64,000 bases of DNA from Thereva unica (taxonomy: Eukaryota; Arthropoda; Insecta; Diptera; Therevidae), in assembly GCA_949987705.1 (NCBI GenBank), contig OX465281.1, positions 82,860,543 through 82,924,542 on the forward strand. Reading direction: 5' to 3'. Each line of letters starts with the position of its first letter. Position 1 is the stretch's first letter. Shown piece after piece: positions 31,222-40,183 of the stretch. The position numbers were made by a program, and so were the translations under genes. The notes beneath the pieces are model-generated. The model searched no databases. It was not told where the DNA came from and saw nothing but the letters and a program-made list of their open reading frames with translations.

Positions 31222-34011
31222 CTACAACCGGAATCCGGTCCTGGCCTCGCGCAACTGTTCTCTCCACCGGTCCCGATTCTGAGCCGATGTCATCCAGTTT
31301 GGCATCCCTAAACTCTGAGCGTCCTGGTCCACGCCATCCTTCCAGCGAAGGTTGGGCCTCCCTCGCTGTCGCACCCCATAGGTCTTACCGCCGAGAACTT
31401 TCCGAGCAGGCTCATCTTCACTCATGCGAGCTAGATGCCCTGCCCACCGGAGCCTACCGAGCTTTATTTTCTTCACAACATCTATGTCGCGATAGCGCTC
31501 GTAGATCTCGTCATTGTAGAGTCTCCGGAATCGTCCTTCCTCACATACGGGGCCAACAATCCTCCGAAGTATTTTCCTCTCAAACACGCCCAAGAGGTTT
31601 GAGTGCTTTTTGCTAAGCACCCACGTTTCGGATGCATATGTGAGAACGGGTAAGACCATCGTCTTATATAGTAAAAGTTTAGACGTTATGGTTAGATATT
31701 TGGATTTGAAGAGCCTTGACAGACTATAGTAGGCTTTGTTGGCTTTTAGCAGTCGTGCGCGTATTTCTGGTTCCATGCTATTGTCGGCTGCTACTATTGA
31801 CCCAAGGTAGGTAAATGATTTTACCACGTCAAACTCGTGTTCCGCTACCTTGATTGTGGGACCAATGTTAGGTGTTCTTCCAGACGAGGCCACCATGTAC
31901 TTTGTTTTGCTTTCGTTAATGTGCAGTCCCAGATTTCCTGCCGCTTGCTCAATCTGAGTGAAAGCTTCTTGTACAGCTGTTGTTGTTCTTCCAATGATGT
32001 CAATGTCGTCTGCGTAAGCCAGTAATTGGGTGGACTTGTGGAGGATTGTACCCCTAGATGTCACGCCCGAATCTCGGATCACTTTCTCCAACGCCAGGTT
32101 GAAAAGGAGGCAGGCCAGACCGTCCCCTTGTCGGAGTCCATTATAGATGTTGATTGGTCTGGACAGTGTTCCGGATACCTTTACTTGGCTTGACACATTG
32201 ATCATGGTCAACCTACATAGTCTTGTCAGTTTGTTGGGGATGCCGAATTCTCTCATGGCTTTGTAGAGTTCTACCCTGGCTATGCTATCATAGGCGGCTT
32301 TAAGGTCTATGAAGAGGTGTTGAATTGAGTTTTGAAACTCTAGACATTTTTCCATAGCCTGCCTCAAGGTGAAAATCTGATCAGTCGTTGATTTGCCTGG
32401 GCTGAAGCCACACTGGTAATGGCCTATGATGTTTCTGGCGTATGGGGCCATCCTGTTTTGTAGGATAGCGGAGAATATCTTATACACGGTACTCAACAAC
32501 GTTATACCGCGATAATTAGTGCACGCTGTGATATCTCCTTTTTTGTGTACCGGACAGAGGATGCCTTTTCTCCAGTCTTCTGGCATCACTTCCTGCTCCC
32601 ATACTTGCACAATTAATTCATGAATCGCTTGGTGTAATGTAGGCCCTCCATATTTAACCAGCTCCGCTGCGATGCCGTCTGCACCCGAGGCCTTGTTGTT
32701 TTTGAGCCGGCTGATGGCTCTGCTAACTTCTTCTATGCTTGGTGGCGGCAGCATAGCATTGTCATCAGATATTGGTGGAGCCTCCGAATCCTCAGTTAGC
32801 TCGCCATTTAGCAATTCATGAAAGTGCTCTTCCCATCGCTCCAAGATGCCTTTAGGATCGGTGATCAGATTACCTTCTTTGTCCTTGCAGTATGTGCAAC
32901 GTGGTGTGAATTGCGTCATACTGCGGACTCTTTGGTAGAACTCCCGCGCCTGGTGCGGCCGTCGTTCTCTGTACTGTTCTAGCTCACAGACGAGATTTTT
33001 TTCCCAGGCTTCCTTTTTCTGTCTGTGAATTCTCTTTTCTTCTTTTCTGAGCTCTTTATAGTTCTCTTCGCGTGCCCGTGTTCTCTGAGACTGCTGCATG
33101 GCTCGGTACGCAGCATTCTTACGTTCAGTTGCCAGCTTGCATTCATTATCGAACCAGTCGTTCCGATCTTTACGACTTCTGCCTAAGATGGAATCAGCAG
33201 TACTAATGACAGTATTTTTAAGGCGGGTCCAGTTCTCTTCAACGCCCGGCATCTCATCCCCAGGACTTAGGGCGAGTTCTAATGCATGACCGTAGCTGTT
33301 TCTGGCCATTTCATTGCGTAGTGCAGCTGTGTTGATTCGAGCCTGATCAGCGGATACAAAGCTTTTCAGCGTTGTAATGCGCTCTCGGAGCACCATACCA
33401 ACAAGATAGTGATCCGAGTCGAAGTTGGCACCTCGGTACGTTCGTACCGTCATCAGACCCGAAAGGTGGCGGCGGTCTATCAACACATGATCTATTTGGT
33501 TGCGAGTGGCTCCATCAGGAGATACCCAGGTGGCTTTATGGATATCTTTACGCGCAAATCTAGTACTTGCAACGACCAAGTTCTTACTTGCTGCCATCTC
33601 TACAACTCGCTGTCCATTGTCATTAGTGTTTTCATGCAAGCTGTGGTTGCCGACATATTGCCTGTATATGGGCTCCCGGCCTACTTTGGCGTTCAGATCT
33701 CCCAGTATGATTTTTACATCATACCTGGGGCAGGCATTAAGTTCCCGTTCAACTAATTCGAAGAATTCTTCTTTATCATCATCCGGGGACTCTTCTGTAG
33801 GTGCGTGAACGTTTATGAGGCTGATGTTCTTAAATTTACCTCGCACACGAAGGGAGCATAGCCTTTCGTTTATTGCTTTAAAGCCGATAATGGTAGGCTT
33901 CATTCTTTTGCTAACCATAAAACCTACTCCTAGAACATGGTGTTTTGTATGACAGCTGTAATATACGTCATACTCAGGTTTTTGCAGAACACCATTCCCT
34001 GTCCACCTCAT
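31222..34011 (-). CDS. LINE C endonuclease-reverse transcriptase, 929 residues, intact
   Basis: No stop or frameshift. Endonuclease blocks: INVHAPTEESPDDDK, ILGDLNAKVGREP, NQIDHVLIDRRH and FDSDHYLV. Reverse transcriptase: NNKASGADGIAAELVK, CGFSPGKSTTDQIF, IDLKAAYDSI, GLRQGDGLACLLF and the catalytic LLAYADDIDIIG. The C-terminus has ASETWVLSK and RGRPNLRWKDGV. The frame is open upstream to about 34205 and includes the first endonuclease motif RIFSWNVRAL, but no ATG lies before the one used here, so real translation may start without a normal ATG upstream. Likely able to nick DNA and copy RNA if expressed. Confidence 0.93.
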   Translation of the reverse strand: MRWTGNGVLQKPEYDVYYSCHTKHHVLGVGFMVSKRMKPTIIGFKAINERLCSLRVRGKFKNISLINVHAPTEESPDDDKEEFFELVERELNACPRYDVKIILGDLNAKVGREPIYRQYVGNHSLHENTNDNGQRVVEMAASKNLVVASTRFARKDIHKATWVSPDGATRNQIDHVLIDRRHLSGLMTVRTYRGANFDSDHYLVGMVLRERITTLKSFVSADQARINTAALRNEMARNSYGHALELALSPGDEMPGVEENWTRLKNTVISTADSILGRSRKDRNDWFDNECKLATERKNAAYRAMQQSQRTRAREENYKELRKEEKRIHRQKKEAWEKNLVCELEQYRERRPHQAREFYQRVRSMTQFTPRCTYCKDKEGNLITDPKGILERWEEHFHELLNGELTEDSEAPPISDDNAMLPPPSIEEVSRAISRLKNNKASGADGIAAELVKYGGPTLHQAIHELIVQVWEQEVMPEDWRKGILCPVHKKGDITACTNYRGITLLSTVYKIFSAILQNRMAPYARNIIGHYQCGFSPGKSTTDQIFTLRQAMEKCLEFQNSIQHLFIDLKAAYDSIARVELYKAMREFGIPNKLTRLCRLTMINVSSQVKVSGTLSRPINIYNGLRQGDGLACLLFNLALEKVIRDSGVTSRGTILHKSTQLLAYADDIDIIGRTTTAVQEAFTQIEQAAGNLGLHINESKTKYMVASSGRTPNIGPTIKVAEHEFDVVKSFTYLGSIVAADNSMEPEIRARLLKANKAYYSLSRLFKSKYLTITSKLLLYKTMVLPVLTYASETWVLSKKHSNLLGVFERKILRRIVGPVCEEGRFRRLYNDEIYERYRDIDVVKKIKLGRLRWAGHLARMSEDEPARKVLGGKTYGVRQRGRPNLRWKDGVDQDAQSLGMPNWMTSAQNRDRWREQLREARTGFRL

Positions 34012-34255
34012 CTCCTGAATGGCGGTAATGTCAGCTTTATACTTTGACAGGGTATCGGCTAGATGTTTTGAAGCTCGAGTTCTGTACAGAGTTCGAACGT
34101 TCCATGAAAAAATTCGTAAATCGTTTTGCCTTTTTCGTTGCCGTGGTCGTCGTCGTTTATTCCAGTATCCGAGGCATGTTGCTCGTTCCGTAATAATTGT
34201 TTTTTACGGGTGAGGTTATTAGCCTCACGCCAACCTTACTTGGAAGGGACTAGCC

Positions 34256-34405
34256 CGATCATATTAGCCTATCCTCTCTCATAGAATAGTTACCAGTGGC
34301 CACCGCTAGGAGGTTATGATCGCACTTCCATCAGTCCGAAATAGTTACGGCACGTGCATGTTATGCTACATGTTATTCCCCCTATTCCGCTGATGACTGA
34401 CCACC
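34256..34405 (-). ncRNA. HDV-like ribozyme at the 5' end of LINE C copy 1
   Basis: P1 GGTGGTC (34405-34399) pairs with GGCCACT, giving the G-U wobble at the cleavage site. P3 ACC/GGT closes the loop TCCTAGC. P2 is CGATCATA with TATGATCG (34263-34256), eight perfect pairs. P4 and a J4/2 with GCTAA follow as in copy 2. The joiner between P1 and P2 is enlarged and holds a hairpin (CATCAG with CTGATG). The element begins exactly at the first base of P1. Confidence 0.78.
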
Positions 34406-34439
34406 ACTTTACTCAAATACTTGTACTTGGTAATTGGTT

Positions 34440-34560
34440 TTGATATTTTTAGTTACTTCAAGTACTTATAAAAACTTGAAGTACTAATAGAAACTTGAAG
34501 TACTAATAAAAACTTGAAGTACTAATAAATACTTGAAGTACTAATAAATAGTTCAAGTAC
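34440..34560 (+). repeat. Tandem acttgaagtactaataa repeats
   Basis: Five or six copies of a unit close to acttgaagtactaataaaa, about 22 bp. A second, more irregular cluster of acttgaagta and acttcaagta in both orientations spans 35560-35845. Both belong to the hAT-type element. Confidence 0.85.
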
Positions 34561-35988
34561 TTATAATAATTGCTGTCTTTTATTCTCTCTGTCCGTTTTC
34601 CGTTTTTCGGGTTACGAATCGCTTGCACCACATTTGCTTAAACAGCTTTCACTTGACTTTCATTTAGGCTTCTTTGCACACGTTATGTTTCCCGGATTCC
34701 AAAGACAGTCTTGTCAGAAAGTTTTACCTTAACTTTACTTTTAGAACCTCGAAAATTATGATTCTTGCTATTTCCCATCATTATAATTTTCCAAAGTAGT
34801 TAAATAACCCAAAATATAGATAATTCAGGGCGTTACATAAAATTCTAATTCATCCGATACGCGAAACTGGCTAGAAGCGAGTTATTCCTCGAGAAGTGTC
34901 ACAACCTTCGCGGTTGACTTTTCACCCGTTATGTCGCGGACATGAAACGACATAGAGTTTCGGCCAATAGCCCATTTGAAAGATATTTTAATACCCGTAT
35001 TTCTGCTTCTTACTACATTATCATATGAGCAACCGTTAAGGAGATATTCAAAAAAAATGGCGTTATCAGTTATTTCAGGCACGTGCAGTAGGTACGAACT
35101 TTGGCGTTGGATTACTCGCAAACTGTACAAGCGAGAACGACGACTAAGGGCTTATTCAGAAGGTAATTACTAGCACTTTAAGTTTGGTAATCGGCATTAA
35201 CCCACACAAACTAATATCTTACGAGTTAATCGCAAAAAACTGCATTCAACGCCAACCACATGATCAAGGTTGAACTTTGAGCGGCCATAACTTTGAGCCA
35301 AATCAACTTACAGACCTCGTTGAGAGCTGATTTCGCCAGTGATCATTTTCAGCTATCACTGCATGGAAACTGGTTATTTGGTATAAATGACCTCTACCTC
35401 TTTTTCAAAATGGCGGCTTTTCCCAACACACTGCGACTCCACAAACTTGGTTTTAACATTGTCAGATGTACACAAACAAATTCCTAAAAAAAATTTTCTA
35501 CATCATGAAATGCAATTTCATGCCCTTTTTTTCGACTAATTGCACTGGACTATTCGTATTTTTCTTGAAATATTGGTATTGAAATATTTGAAATATTTAC
35601 TTCAACTACATAGGAAAACTTCAAGTAATTGAAGTACTTAGATATTTCAAATACTTAAAATATCAATGTACTTCAATTACTTGAAGTTTTTCTATGTACT
35701 TGAAGTAAATATTTCAAGTACATTTTGGAAATAATTGATAATTCAAGTACTTTAAATATTAATGACTCATAGTACTTGGTACTTCAAAAACATTTACCAA
35801 TTACTTAGTACTTACTACTTCAAGTAATTTTGGTTAGTACTTTGTGCAGCTCTGCTTACAGCGCGCTTTCGCAAGCAAAAAGTTAAGGAAAATAAAGAAT
35901 ATACGCTGTTGACTGACAGTAACCAAAAAATACACAAAGCGAGGATAAAAGGGAAACGTAAACCTAAAGTTGCTTTGACCAAGCCTGA

Positions 35989-36693
35989 GCCAGAAGAGGA
36001 AGCGAATACCCGGAATTAACTCCAGAGCAACACGCTTTGATTAGAAAAGCTACTTGCGAGGAACCCGGAGACGTAGTACTAATTAGCAAATTTAATTTGC
36101 AAATAGCACGAAGTGACATTACTACTCTTAACGACGGGAACTGGGTGAACGACACGATAATCAACTTCTATATGAATCTATTAGTTGAACGTTCGAAACA
36201 ACGTCACTCAGAAGGACTTCCACGTGTCTACGCAATGAACACGTTCTTTACCATAAAGCTAATGAACTCAGGCTATAGTTCCGTGAGTCGTTGGACTCGC
36301 AAGATCGACTTATTCTCTTACGACATTATCTTAGTACCTGTCCACGTTGGCGGTGTACATTGGTGTATAGCAATCATTAACCTAAGAGATAAGTATTTTA
36401 AATACTATGACTCAATGGGTACACCAAACCCAAAGGTACTACAAGCCCTTGAAAATTATATTAAGGAGGAATCATTAGATAAACGAAACAAGGAATTTGA
36501 TACATCCGACTTTGTTAAGGAAAGCGTTAAAGAAATCCCCAAGCAAACGAATAGTAGCGATTGCGGAATATTTAGCTGCATGTTCGCAGAATACATTACT
36601 AGAAATCGAGAAATAACCTTCTCACAACAACATATGCCATATTTCCGCCGCAAAATGATCTTGGAAATATACCAAGGGAAATTGTTATCCTAG
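35989..36693 (+). CDS. SENP/Ulp1-type SUMO protease domain inside Gypsy-2
   Basis: The frame is open from 35989 to the stop at 36693, about 234 codons, with no in-frame ATG before 36172. It spans a whole C48 (Ulp1/SENP) catalytic domain. Counting from 36037: NWVNDTIINFYMNLL (35-49), catalytic His in GGVHWCIAII (H108), Asp in YYDSMG (D125), the oxyanion Gln and nucleophile Cys in PKQTNSSDCGIF (Q170, C176), and QQHMPYFRRKM near the end. All four key residues are present. It overlaps the integrase tail by about 30 bases in the -1 frame. A SENP enzyme cuts SUMO precursors and removes SUMO from proteins. How it is translated here is unknown. Confidence 0.9.
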   Translation, partial: ARRGSEYPELTPEQHALIRKATCEEPGDVVLISKFNLQIARSDITTLNDGNWVNDTIINFYMNLLVERSKQRHSEGLPRVYAMNTFFTIKLMNSGYSSVSRWTRKIDLFSYDIILVPVHVGGVHWCIAIINLRDKYFKYYDSMGTPNPKVLQALENYIKEESLDKRNKEFDTSDFVKESVKEIPKQTNSSDCGIFSCMFAEYITRNREITFSQQHMPYFRRKMILEIYQGKLLS

Positions 36694-36769
36694 AATTAAA
36701 CGACATTCTATTCTTGCTATACTAAGTAGTAACATAATAAATAACCACTGACAATAACGTAAGATAAAA

Positions 36770-36797
36770 TAAATATTATTCTTACTTTTCTTTTCAG
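36770..36797 (+). promoter_or_regulatory. Splice acceptor for env mRNA
   Basis: A pyrimidine-rich tract, ttattcttacttttcttttcag, ends at 36797. It lies between the SENP frame and env, where errantiviruses splice their env message. Codon phase agrees with the donor at 29370. Confidence 0.7.
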
Positions 36798-38250
36798 ATT
36801 ATCTCTAGTATTAAGTCAAAAGTTAGAAATAAATTACTTAAGGGACAATCAAGGCATTTTACCCCTAAAGCTAGGAACAGCTAGCACAATTCAGAGTTAT
36901 TACAACCTAGTGCATATCATAAAATTAGAATCGTACAGAATTAGTATAAATAAGGTTACGGACTCACTTAAGGCTCTTGACAATACTGACGATGTTAAAG
37001 ACTTGATTACAGTGACAAAACTTAAACTCAAAGAACTTGAAAACAAACTAGAAACACTTACTCCTAAACAAAGGACTAAGAGAGGTTTAATAAATGGCCT
37101 AGGCACGGCAATAAAATTCATAACAGGGAATATGGACGCAAATGATGCGCAATTTTTAAATAAAGAAATTGAAAAACTAAACTCGGTACAAAAGGAGTTT
37201 GATAATGAATTCGATCGCCAAACAAAACTAAATACACTAATGATCAATAGATTTGAAAATATCACCAACCATGTTAATAAAGAGCAAGCTAAAATATAAA
37301 ACTTTTTAAATCCTTACCAGGATCAAATTAGAAATAAAATTCGTACTAATGAAAATTCTCTTTCACATATACAATACCTTAATCATATAAATTACAATAT
37401 CGATTTACTTAGTAACCATATTACCAACATAGCCGAAGCGATTATACTGGCAAGACTTAATATCATACCAAAATTAATTTTAAACCCGAATGAACTTGGA
37501 TTAATCCAAAGTATGCTAAAAAATCAATCAGTAGAGATCAGATCAAATGAGCACATATATGAGCTACTAGGGCTACAAGCTTACCATAACGACTCAAACA
37601 TTGTTTTTAACGTCCGCATCCCCATGTTATCCAAAGAATATAACTTATTCCATGTCCTGCCGCTTCGAATTAACCAAACAAAAGAAATACCCACAAAACC
37701 TTATATACTTCTAAATAAAGAGAGTGTTCAGTATTTGGACGAAATCTGTCCTAAGATAGTAGGTATCTTTTACTGCGAAGAATCCAGGCACCAAGAGAAA
37801 TCGGACCAAAGCAAATGCATAGCGCCACTACTCAACAATGAAGCAGCTAATTGTACGCTGAACGAAGTTGGGAAAATAGAAGCAATCTTCCAGCCAGAAC
37901 CAAATTACAATACTTCTGGTGAACATCCCAGAAACATCAGCAACTTCAACCTGCGGAGGAAGCCACCCAACACTAAAAGGAACCGTCCTGCTCCACTTCA
38001 AAGACTGTGAGATCCAGATCAACAACATAATCTACCGAGATGACGCAAACGTCTTTTGGGATGAAGTCCACATATTCCCATTATCCCACAACAATCTTCA
38101 TCCAGAAGCCACTATAGAGATCTTAAACCTGCAAAGATTGAAAGAATACCACTTCCAAAACAAGGAAACCTTAGAAACTTGGTAAAGGAAAACAAGGGAA
38201 AAAGAAGCGTATACTACCGGATCCATAATCATCTTAGCCGCCATACTGAT
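36798..38250 (+). pseudogene. Gypsy-2 env (errantivirus-type envelope), broken
   Basis: Frame 1 is open from the acceptor to 37299, where a single in-frame stop interrupts it, and continues in the same frame to about 37915. A frameshift there moves the reading to the frame ending at 38185. A furin-type site RTKR followed by GLINGLG (about 37075) and the GNMD block mark the errantivirus F-like fusion protein. A hydrophobic segment (GSIIILAAILICIII, about 38215-38260) is a likely transmembrane anchor. In intact relatives Env mediates membrane entry between cells; with at least one stop and one frameshift this copy cannot make full-length protein. Confidence 0.82.
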
Positions 38251-38368
38251 CTGCATCATTATATGATTATGCCGCAGATTCGCAGTAACAGTCCGCATCA
38301 CGGATATCCAGGAAGCCGACACACCTGTACCACCAGTGTCTCAATTCCTATGGCCGACGCTTCACACT

Positions 38369-38379
38369 TTGGGGGCAGG
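38369..38379 (+). promoter_or_regulatory. Gypsy-2 polypurine tract
   Basis: tgggggcagg stands directly before the 3' LTR, the place for plus-strand priming. Confidence 0.6.
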
Positions 38380-38677
38380 AGTTACCAACGCCGCCTAACA
38401 ACCCCTCGTGCCTTACGATGACCCCATGTCCAGCAGCCAATTTTCCCAAGATAATATTGCAGCAACGTCCGGTGTTCCAGACGCTGATAAAGCATTCTTA
38501 AAATTATGGAAAATCTTATGGAAAACCTGGGAAAAGCTATTAATTTAGATTTTAGATTTTTAAGTCAGTTTTGTATAGAATTTTGAATTGTTAAGACGCT
38601 CAGATATTTTATTATAATTAAAAGTATTAATATAAAAATCGTTTTTTTTAAATCCGAGTCCGAGAACTTTGTTAATT
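38380..38677 (+). repeat. Gypsy-2 3' LTR (298 bp)
   Basis: Begins AGTTACCAACGCC and ends GTTAATT, followed by CGCG. It has a 7-bp addition (aactttg) compared with the 5' LTR near the end. Confidence 0.9.
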
Positions 38678-38681
38678 CGCG

Positions 38682-39356
38682 CCCGCCGCCGGTGAAGAAC
38701 AAAACTAGACTCTTCGATCTGTGATCGATCCTCATTTTCCCGAAACTTTTCTTTCGAAAATCTTCCGTTTGCATTTTTCTTCCGGGCCTTCAACCTTGGT
38801 GCAAAAGTCACCCGCTGGTGCTTGACCCAAGGTTGAGGTCGCCGGCCGGAAAAATGCATTCGTCAGATTTTTCTTTAAGTGGCCTGAAACTGGCGCAATT
38901 TGCTTACGAGCTTTTTTTCTTCCGTTTAATTTATTTCGCAAGGCAAATTGCGCTAAATTTTTGTTGCCAATTTCCTTTGGCGTTTCAGGCAGGGATCGTA
39001 ACTGTTATAACTTATATCGAAAAAATCAGATAATAATAATTATTTTGAGATATATATGATTTAAGACAACAGTAACAGTTAAATTTTACTAAAAATAATA
39101 AAAGTTATTTTTAACTCTGATTTTTGCCTAGTATTGTTTTAAATCTTTTAAAACTGTTATTAAGATTTTTGTTTTTTTCTGTCCGAAATAATAATTAAAA
39201 TGGACTTTTATTTTTAAAATCAAAAATAACTGTTAAAAAAGACTTTTATTTTTTTCTGTCTTGCATAAAAGTCTTTTTAAGATTTTTATTTTTCCAGTTT
39301 TTCTATAAAAGTCTTTGAAGACTTATTTTTAAAATATAAAAATAAAAGTCTTTTGC
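38682..39356. other. Non-coding DNA with imperfect inverted repeats
   Basis: caaccttgg mirrors ccaaggttg (38795-38835), and cctgaaactggcgcaatttg mirrors caaattgcgc and gtttcagg (38880-38990), so decayed hairpins are present. From about 39000 on it is AT-rich with repeated aaaagtctttt and cagtaacagtt motifs. No gene recognised. Confidence 0.5.
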
Positions 39357-40098
39357 TGAAAACAGATAAATAGTCCATTCAAAACGTTAAGAAAATCGAA
39401 CCCTAATGGTCTTTGGGGTCGCTGATCTCGAAATTCGGGGTCCTGCGGTCCTAAAACATGGGCGTCACCCTTAAAAATGCAAAAAAACACCCCTTTTTGG
39501 GGGGTTTTTCGCGATTATTTCGATAATAATGAAAACTAATGCAATGAAATACTCTTTTTTAATGGCCTCGATTCCCAGATCCGGCGCGTCGGAGGCAGAT
39601 TACTAAATGCCAATCTTCCTTATGAAACAGAGCATCGTTGTTAGCGAAAGGTCACCAATTTGTCAATCGTCACTATATTATCTAGGTACATCGAAAAAAC
39701 CTTCACGCAGGACTACAAGCTTTAGTAGCCACAATCAGACAAAAATTTTGGATTATAAATGCCAGAAATTACGCTCACCAATTGGCTAGAAAATGGACAT
39801 ATATATCCACTGTTGTGTCTTTAACAAATAGGTGGCGGAGCATTCCTGCGTTGCAGCAACATTTTTGGAAGCGTTGGACGGCAGAATGTATTTTTCTCTT
39901 AATTCTAGGTACAAATAAAAGATTCCTTCATCAAATATTTCTCTGGACTGCCTAGTATTGATTCATGACGATAATATTCCACCGCAGAAAAGGCTATGCC
40001 GAGAGCCTCAGGGTGGGGTGCCCGAAGAGACCCACCTCAGAATCTCGCACAACAACTAAAAATTTCATCATCAATTCCCCATCGCATCTCTAAGCGCA
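39357..40098 (+). pseudogene. BEL/Pao integrase fragment, start of the chimera
   Basis: The first about 200 bp are non-coding and include a hairpin of aaaaacacccc with ggggggttttt. Then BEL/Pao-like blocks follow: NANLPYET (about 39610), LHAGLQALVATIRQKFWI (about 39700), NRWRSIPALQQHFWKRW (about 39830) and LVLIHDDNIPP (about 39955). Frameshifts separate some of them and the catalytic core is missing. Recognition is by motif only. Confidence 0.68.
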
Positions 40099-40183
40099 TC
40101 AGGAAAACAGCAACAATGCACAGCCGATAAGAATCAACACCCGGGCCCCATCCAAGACGGAAATAGTAACCGCAATTCATGCG

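Larger units (their letters stand above)
31206..34405 (-). mobile_element. LINE C copy 1, near full-length RTE-type LINE
   Basis: Minus-strand element with ribozyme, leader, one long endonuclease-RT frame and a short 3' end with gaa repeats (gttaaagaagaag). It lies within the hAT-type element. The 5' end at 34405 equals the predicted ribozyme cleavage point. It is very similar to copy 2 (51924-55123). No clear target duplication was seen. Confidence 0.9.
31085..35854. mobile_element. hAT-type non-autonomous element with many ACTTGAAGTA motifs
   Basis: Ends are CAGAGCTGCACAA and its complement; an 8-bp duplication cttacagc stands at 31077-31084 and 35855-35862. Removing it restores the integrase frame. 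Without the inner LINE C copy it is about 1.57 kb. Close to both ends and in a block at 34440-34560 the motif acttgaagta recurs in both orientations, as expected of subterminal transposase-binding sites. No transposase frame was seen; 34590-35530 holds non-coding text. Confidence 0.88.
28731..38677 (+). mobile_element. Gypsy-2, errantivirus-like element with captured SENP/Ulp1 protease
   Basis: LTRs at 28731-29021 and 38380-38677 start AGTT and end TTAATT, and a 4-bp CGCG (28727-28730, 38678-38681) flanks the whole. CGCG fits the YRYR target preference of errantiviruses. Inside are a tRNA-Ser primer site, gag, an integrase remnant, a SENP-type protease frame and env. Protease, RT and RNase H are absent. 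A hAT-type element (31085-35854) with an inner LINE interrupts the integrase. The LTRs differ by about seven substitutions and a 7-bp indel by eye, so the insertion is not recent. Confidence 0.9.

Noticed and set aside
33409..33808. Antisense frames of 102 and 115 codons conserved between LINE C copies (also at 52520-52919)
   Set aside because: They lie opposite the endonuclease frame and are identical only because the two LINE copies are nearly identical.
38215..38330. Separate small membrane protein
   Set aside because: The hydrophobic segment fits the expected position of the Gypsy-2 env anchor, so no separate gene is needed.
39480..39520. Terminator-like hairpin (aaaaacacccc with ggggggttttt)
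   Set aside because: It looks like a bacterial terminator but lies in a eukaryotic retroelement chimera; probably only a foldback in the 5' part.
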